Origin: Bacteroidota bacterium
GTDB lineage: Bacteria > Bacteroidota > Bacteroidia > B-17B0 > Aurantibacillaceae
DNA: 64,000 nt
Direction of reading: 5' to 3'
Assembly: GCA_018267475.1 (NCBI GenBank)
Contig: JAFDYI010000005.1
Coordinates: 1-64,000, forward strand
The notes beneath the pieces are model-generated. The model had not been told where the DNA came from and made no database searches. It was given only the letters and a program-made list of their open reading frames with translations. The position numbers and the translations under genes were made by a program. Shown piece by piece: positions 60,432 to 64,000 of this stretch. Each line of letters begins with the position of its first letter. The stretch's first letter is position 1.

Positions 60432-61919
60432 ATGATATTTACACTAAATCCTAAAAAAAAAATACACATTGCCGATATAGAAAAAGTTATTTCGAGCCAT
60501 GCTACTCTTTCTTTTTCTAGCGAAGCTTTAAAAAAAATAAAAAGCTGTCGCGCTTGGCTGGATAAAAAACAGCAAGCCCAAAAAGAACCTATTTATGGCG
60601 TAAACACGGGCTTTGGCTCTTTATGCAATGTGGTAATAGCCCCTAACGAATTGCAAAAGTTGCAAGAAAACTTAGTAAAATCGCATGCTTGCGGCATGGG
60701 CGATGAAGTGCCTCAAGAAATTGTGCGCATCATGCTTTTTTTAAAAATATGCAATTTTATTCATGGAAAATCGGCCGTAAGTGTAGATACCGCCGAGCGT
60801 TTTTTATTTTTTTATAATCAACAAATTTTTCCGGTAGTGTATCAACAAGGCTCATTAGGCGCTTCGGGCGATTTAGCTCCTTTAGCGCATCTTACCCTAC
60901 CGTTGCTGGGTTTGGGCGAGGTATATCACAAAGGAAAAAAAACAAGCACACAAAACCTGTATAAAAAATTAAAGCTAAAGCCTATTGCCTTACAATCAAA
61001 AGAAGGCTTGGCATTGCTAAACGGTACGCAGTTTATGAGTGCCTACGGTACCTGGTGCCTCATCAAAAGCAGGCACCTTAATTCCTTAGCTGATTTTACA
61101 AGTGCTATTTCGGTTGATGCTTTTTTAGGCAGAATAAACCCTTTTAGCGAATTGATACAAAAAGTACGCCCCCATAAAGGGCAAATAAATACAGCAGCTG
61201 CTATCAGGCAACATTTAAAAGGAAGCCAACTCATTACTCAAAAAAAAGAATGGGTGCAAGACCCTTATTCTTTCCGCTGCATACCGCAAGTGCATGGCGC
61301 TACTAAAGATGCCCTGCAGCATGTACAAGAAATAATAGAAACAGAAATCAACTCTGTTACCGACAATCCTACTGTTTTTGCCGAGGAAAACGAAATTATA
61401 TCCGGAGGCAATTTTCATGGACAACCCTTAGCCCTGGGCTTGGATTACTTAGCCATAGCGATAGCCGAGTTGGGAAACATATCCGAAAGGCGCACCTATC
61501 AACTTATTTCCGGGCTTAGAGGCTTGCCTCCTTTTTTAGTAGCCAAGCCGGGCATCAACTCGGGCTTTATGATTCCGCAATATACGGCTGCCTCTATTGT
61601 AAGCCAAAACAAGCAGCTATGCACACCCGCATCTATAGACAGCATTGTTTCATCAAACGGGCAAGAAGACCATGTAAGCATGGGAGCCAATGCCGCTACA
61701 AAATGCTATAAAGTAATAGATAACGTATATAAAATAATGGCTATTGAATTTATGAATGCAGCACAAGCATTAACCTTCAGAAAACCCGCAAAGTCATCTC
61801 CTATTATAGAAAAAACCGTTTCTGAATACAGAAAAAAAGTACCTTTTATAGAAAACGATACCATTATGTATATTGAGATAGAAAAAACACTTCGTTTTGT
61901 AAAAAACCTTTATTTGTAG
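60432..61919 (+). CDS. hutH: Histidine ammonia-lyase
   Basis: 495 residues. The MIO cofactor triad Ala-Ser-Gly lies in GSLGASGDLAPLAHL near 141-155. YGVNTGFG holds the catalytic Tyr near 57, and LVKSHACG near 80-87 has the Ser-His pair typical of HAL instead of the Phe-Leu or His-Leu of PAL or TAL. NSVTDNPTVF and MGANAATK are also present. It turns histidine to urocanate. The other hut genes (urocanase, imidazolonepropionase) are not adjacent. Two short genes follow on the same strand (4-nt gap, then an ATGA overlap). Confidence 0.93.
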   Translation: MIFTLNPKKKIHIADIEKVISSHATLSFSSEALKKIKSCRAWLDKKQQAQKEPIYGVNTGFGSLCNVVIAPNELQKLQENLVKSHACGMGDEVPQEIVRIMLFLKICNFIHGKSAVSVDTAERFLFFYNQQIFPVVYQQGSLGASGDLAPLAHLTLPLLGLGEVYHKGKKTSTQNLYKKLKLKPIALQSKEGLALLNGTQFMSAYGTWCLIKSRHLNSLADFTSAISVDAFLGRINPFSELIQKVRPHKGQINTAAAIRQHLKGSQLITQKKEWVQDPYSFRCIPQVHGATKDALQHVQEIIETEINSVTDNPTVFAEENEIISGGNFHGQPLALGLDYLAIAIAELGNISERRTYQLISGLRGLPPFLVAKPGINSGFMIPQYTAASIVSQNKQLCTPASIDSIVSSNGQEDHVSMGANAATKCYKVIDNVYKIMAIEFMNAAQALTFRKPAKSSPIIEKTVSEYRKKVPFIENDTIMYIEIEKTLRFVKNLYL

Positions 61920-61923
61920 CGTT

Positions 61924-62268
61924 ATGGATGCAGATTTTTCGGTGCAAGAATACCTAACTCAAGAGGCCTTTTTAAAAAAAACGGCTCAACAAATAGAAAA
62001 AGATTTTTCTTTTTACAACGTACCTCTTTCGCTTTACACAAGTACTTATGCCGAACTGTTTGACTCGCTGCTACCACACGTAGTGCATATTCTAAACTTA
62101 GATTCAGGAAAAATATATGCGCTTCTATATCGAATTGACATTAGTGAAGAACAAATAAAAAGCGAAACAATTAAAAATTCAGATAAAAGTACCGAAGAAA
62201 TTATTACGGCACTTATCATTAAGCGTTGTTTACAAAAAGTAGTATTAAAAAAGATATTTTCCTCATGA
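61924..62268 (+). CDS. Small conserved-type protein of unknown function
   Basis: 114 residues, mostly predicted helix, Lys/Glu/Leu rich, no signal peptide or cysteine motif. The middle LLPHVVHILNLDSGKIYALLYRIDISEEQI may form a strand-helix core, and LIIKRCLQKVVLKKIF ends it. It lies 4 nt after hutH and shares ATGA with the GNAT gene. Position suggests a link with hutH, but I do not recognise the family. Confidence 0.7.
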   Translation: MDADFSVQEYLTQEAFLKKTAQQIEKDFSFYNVPLSLYTSTYAELFDSLLPHVVHILNLDSGKIYALLYRIDISEEQIKSETIKNSDKSTEEIITALIIKRCLQKVVLKKIFSS

Positions 62269-62738
62269 GTAGTCGCATTAGGCCCGGTACAAAAGCCGAT
62301 TTACCCCATATATTAGTTTTAATAAAAGAATTGGCTCTTTATGAAAAAGCGCCCAACGAAGTAGAAGTAAGCGTACAAGAAATGGAACGATGGGGCTTTG
62401 GCAACGAAAAGCTTTTTGATTTTTTTGTAGCTGAAGATAAAGAAAAAATAATTGGAGTAGCCCTGTATTACTACAAATACAGCACCTGGAAAGGCAAGTG
62501 TTTATTTTTAGAAGACATTATAGTAACGCAAACACATAGGGGGTGCGGCATAGGCTCTGTATTGTTTGAAGAAGTAATAAAAGTAGCACAAAAACAACAG
62601 GTAAGGCGTATGGAATGGCAAGTGCTAAACTGGAATAAACCGGCCATACGTTTTTATGAAAAATACCAAGCCCTGCTTGACGAGGAGTGGATAAACGGAA
62701 AGCTTAACTACCAACAGTTGCAAAACACGATTAAATAG
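62265..62738 (+). CDS. GNAT-family N-acetyltransferase (diamine acetyltransferase-like)
   Basis: 157 residues from ATG 62265. RIRPGTKADLPHILVLIKELALYEKAPNEV at the start, LFLEDIIVTQTHRGCGIGSVLFEEVIKVA (the acetyl-CoA loop) and LNWNKPAIRFYEKYQA are typical of the spermidine/diamine acetyltransferase branch. Substrate not proven. The ATG overlaps the preceding stop (ATGA), so translation is coupled. An in-frame start at 62226 lies inside the previous gene and adds a non-conserved leader. Its end overlaps the convergent kinase gene by 8 nt. Confidence 0.88.
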   Translation: MSSRIRPGTKADLPHILVLIKELALYEKAPNEVEVSVQEMERWGFGNEKLFDFFVAEDKEKIIGVALYYYKYSTWKGKCLFLEDIIVTQTHRGCGIGSVLFEEVIKVAQKQQVRRMEWQVLNWNKPAIRFYEKYQALLDEEWINGKLNYQQLQNTIK

Positions 62739-63756
62739 TAAGAGGTAACGTGATAAGCGTTTGTACTTTTCCACTTTCATTCGTGATGAACAAATCGGCC
62801 TCGGCACCAAACACTAACTGCAAGCGGCTCCGTGAATTTTGAATGCCATAACCGGAGGCTGGGCGCTCGCCTCCTTCTACATACATTCCTGAGTTTAAAA
62901 TTTGTATTTGCAGTTTTTTATCAGCTAGCTGCTTAGCCCGTATGCTTATAGTGCCTCCCTCTGTTAGCTTAGAGATGCCGTGTTTTACTGCGTTTTCAAC
63001 TAAGGTTTGCAAAATCATAGGAGGAATTTTATAGCTATATGCTTCGTCGCTAATGTCAAAAGAATAGAGCAATCTGTTTTCGTAACGTGTTTTTTCTAAA
63101 GATAGATAGTCATGAACTAAATTTATTTCGTCAGAAAAAGGGATTACTTTATTTTTTTCCAGATTAAGTGTTTGTCTTAATATATTTGCTAATTGAGTTA
63201 CTGCCTGTTTTGCTTTTTGAGGATTTTCATCTACCAAAGCCCTGATGCTGTTCATGGCATTAAACATAAAATGCGGATTGAGTTGCATTTTTAGTTTGTG
63301 AAGCTCCGCCTCTTTTAAAGCGGCTTGCATTTTTAGCTGCTCTATTTCTGTTTTTCGATAATTTACCACATAGTGAAATGAAAAATAAAGAATACCCCAC
63401 ACAAAAAACACAAACCAAAAATTAAACAGTGAGGTAAAAAAAGAAACCATAGTAAGCCCACCTGAGGCGCCAAAAACAAGTATATTAAATACCCATTGTA
63501 TCACTAAAAACAAAAAAGAAAGAAGCAAACTGCACAGGGCTACTATTATTATTTGAGCTGCTATATTTTTTTGCAACCACCCCTTCTTTATTATAAAATA
63601 CCGAAAACCATGCGTAAGCGCCATCACAGAAGGTATCAATAAAACATGAAATAAAGCATCTTTTAAGGTGGGCTTGTAAAAAAAGAAAAAATTAACAGAA
63701 AAATAAAGCAACCACCCACATAGCTGCACAATCCAATACATACGCTTTTTTTGCAT
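62731..63756 (-). CDS. LytS/YpdA-type sensor histidine kinase
   Basis: 341 residues from ATG 63754-63756. Four transmembrane helices (about 6-145) lead to a short coiled coil (TEIEQLKMQAALKEAELHKLK) and the His_kinase domain: phospho-His in LNPHFMFNAMNSIRALV near residue 163, N-box LVENAVKHG, G-box GYGIQNSRSRLQLVFG. The family usually works with a LytTR response regulator encoded next door; here the downstream neighbour is a convergent GNAT gene, so the partner is elsewhere. The start at 63771 (GTG) lies upstream of the -7 element and is rejected. Confidence 0.92.
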   Translation of the reverse strand: MQKKRMYWIVQLCGWLLYFSVNFFFFYKPTLKDALFHVLLIPSVMALTHGFRYFIIKKGWLQKNIAAQIIIVALCSLLLSFLFLVIQWVFNILVFGASGGLTMVSFFTSLFNFWFVFFVWGILYFSFHYVVNYRKTEIEQLKMQAALKEAELHKLKMQLNPHFMFNAMNSIRALVDENPQKAKQAVTQLANILRQTLNLEKNKVIPFSDEINLVHDYLSLEKTRYENRLLYSFDISDEAYSYKIPPMILQTLVENAVKHGISKLTEGGTISIRAKQLADKKLQIQILNSGMYVEGGERPASGYGIQNSRSRLQLVFGAEADLFITNESGKVQTLITLPLTI

Positions 63757-63760
63757 AGGG

Positions 63761-63768
63761 TAAAAGTA
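63761..63768 (-). promoter_or_regulatory. Candidate -7 element of the histidine kinase gene
   Basis: TACTTTTA on the minus strand, 7 of 8 matches; last base 5 nt before the ATG. Confidence 0.4.
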
Positions 63769-63787
63769 CACTTATTTTGCAGTAAAA

Positions 63788-63807
63788 TACCTCCTTAAAA
63801 AGAGGTA
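63788..63807. promoter_or_regulatory. Inverted repeat between divergent kinase and ccmB promoters
   Basis: TACCTC and GAGGTA, perfect, separated by 8 nt. It lies about 20 nt upstream of each -7 element, where a regulator could affect both genes. Confidence 0.4.
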
Positions 63808-63823
63808 GCACATTCTTTTTTTG

Positions 63824-63831
63824 TACTTTTG
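63824..63831 (+). promoter_or_regulatory. -7 element TACTTTTG of ccmB
   Basis: An exact match, 12 nt before the TTG proposed as the ccmB start. Confidence 0.55.
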
Positions 63832-63842
63832 CGCTTATACAT

Positions 63843-64000
63843 TTGAATAGCGACCGCATCATAGCTTTATTAAAAAAAGAGTTTTTGTTAGAATTTAGAC
63901 AAAAAACTTCTTTAGCCAGCATTTTGCTATATGTGCTGAGTACGGTTTTTATTTTTTTTCTTAGTTTTAAAAGCAATATAAAACCCGACGCATGGGGCAT
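63843..64000 (+). CDS. ccmB: Heme exporter protein CcmB, N-terminal part (continues past window)
   Basis: 52 residues visible. The frame reads NSDRIIALLKKEFLLEFRQK, then SLASILLYVLSTVFIFFLSF, which is the cytoplasmic start and first membrane helix of CcmB in Bacteroidota. No ATG or GTG is available near the promoter; TTG 63843 is the best start. CcmB is the permease of the CcmABC complex, which prepares heme for cytochrome c attachment, so it works with CcmF at 55777. The antisense frame at this edge is a shadow. Confidence 0.8.
   Translation, partial: MNSDRIIALLKKEFLLEFRQKTSLASILLYVLSTVFIFFLSFKSNIKPDAWG

Noticed and set aside
63692-64000. Minus-strand frame at the right edge
   Set aside because: The plus strand encodes a clear CcmB N-terminus with its own promoter; the antisense frame overlaps it and the kinase start.

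Overview
The window reads as chromosome of a Bacteroidota bacterium. Three things point there: proteins with type IX secretion (T9SS) C-terminal sorting domains, promoters of the TAnnTTTG (-7) type, and near-absence of Shine-Dalgarno sites. The gene content (two-domain amidohydrolase, short phosphatidylserine decarboxylase, CcsA/CcmF-type cytochrome c maturation, histidine ammonia-lyase, ABCG-like transporter with an N-terminal extension) fits Chitinophagia/Sphingobacteriia-like relatives, but the sequence alone does not fix the order. No rRNA, tRNA, CRISPR array, insertion sequence or prophage was seen.

Layout. 1-711: 3' end of a surface-type protein followed by an out-of-frame half of a T9SS sorting domain. 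964-4998: ABC transporter and a lipoprotein. 5030-8626: VOC protein, RNase G, a 29-residue mS38/bS22-like ribosomal protein, a TPR protein and HU. 8714-15748: metallo-deacylase, M23/LysM peptidase, double amidohydrolase, ferrochelatase and Era. 15929-18568: thrS-infC on the plus strand. 18885-36376: an unbroken 32-gene minus-strand ribosomal operon (rpsL to rplQ, with fusA, secY, infA and rpoA, without tuf), closed by a perfect 28-bp palindromic terminator. 36554-39274: phosphatidylserine decarboxylase and a PorE/OmpA-like envelope protein. 39406-47258: two large modular T9SS surface proteins and an AraC-type regulator. 47318-55640: polA, ispH, a PBP4-type carboxypeptidase, a lipid N-acyltransferase-like protein and a T9SS propeller protein. 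55777-64000: ccmF, dihydrofolate reductase, an OprB-like porin, hutH with two small genes, a LytS-type histidine kinase and the start of ccmB.

How parts work together. The long operon makes the translation core, RNA polymerase alpha and the Sec channel. thrS-infC looks autoregulated at both genes. Ferrochelatase, CcmF and CcmB belong to heme and cytochrome c supply. The AraC regulator lies directly upstream of one large adhesin, and the gap between them holds two direct repeats 30 bp apart.

Most notable. (1) The thrS leader carries a 5-bp stem with a 7-nt loop reading U-UGU-A, an apparent mimic of the tRNA-Thr anticodon arm, 10 nt before the start codon. (2) infC appears to start at ATC behind a perfect AGGAGG. 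(3) Several genes have a -7 element so close to the start codon that their mRNAs should be leaderless. (4) AraC-type direct repeats precede an adhesin promoter. (5) The two adhesins share a near-identical 3' cassette that includes the terminator. Start codons were moved from the longest-ORF choice wherever that start lay inside a promoter element. All counts, alignments and motif searches were done by eye.
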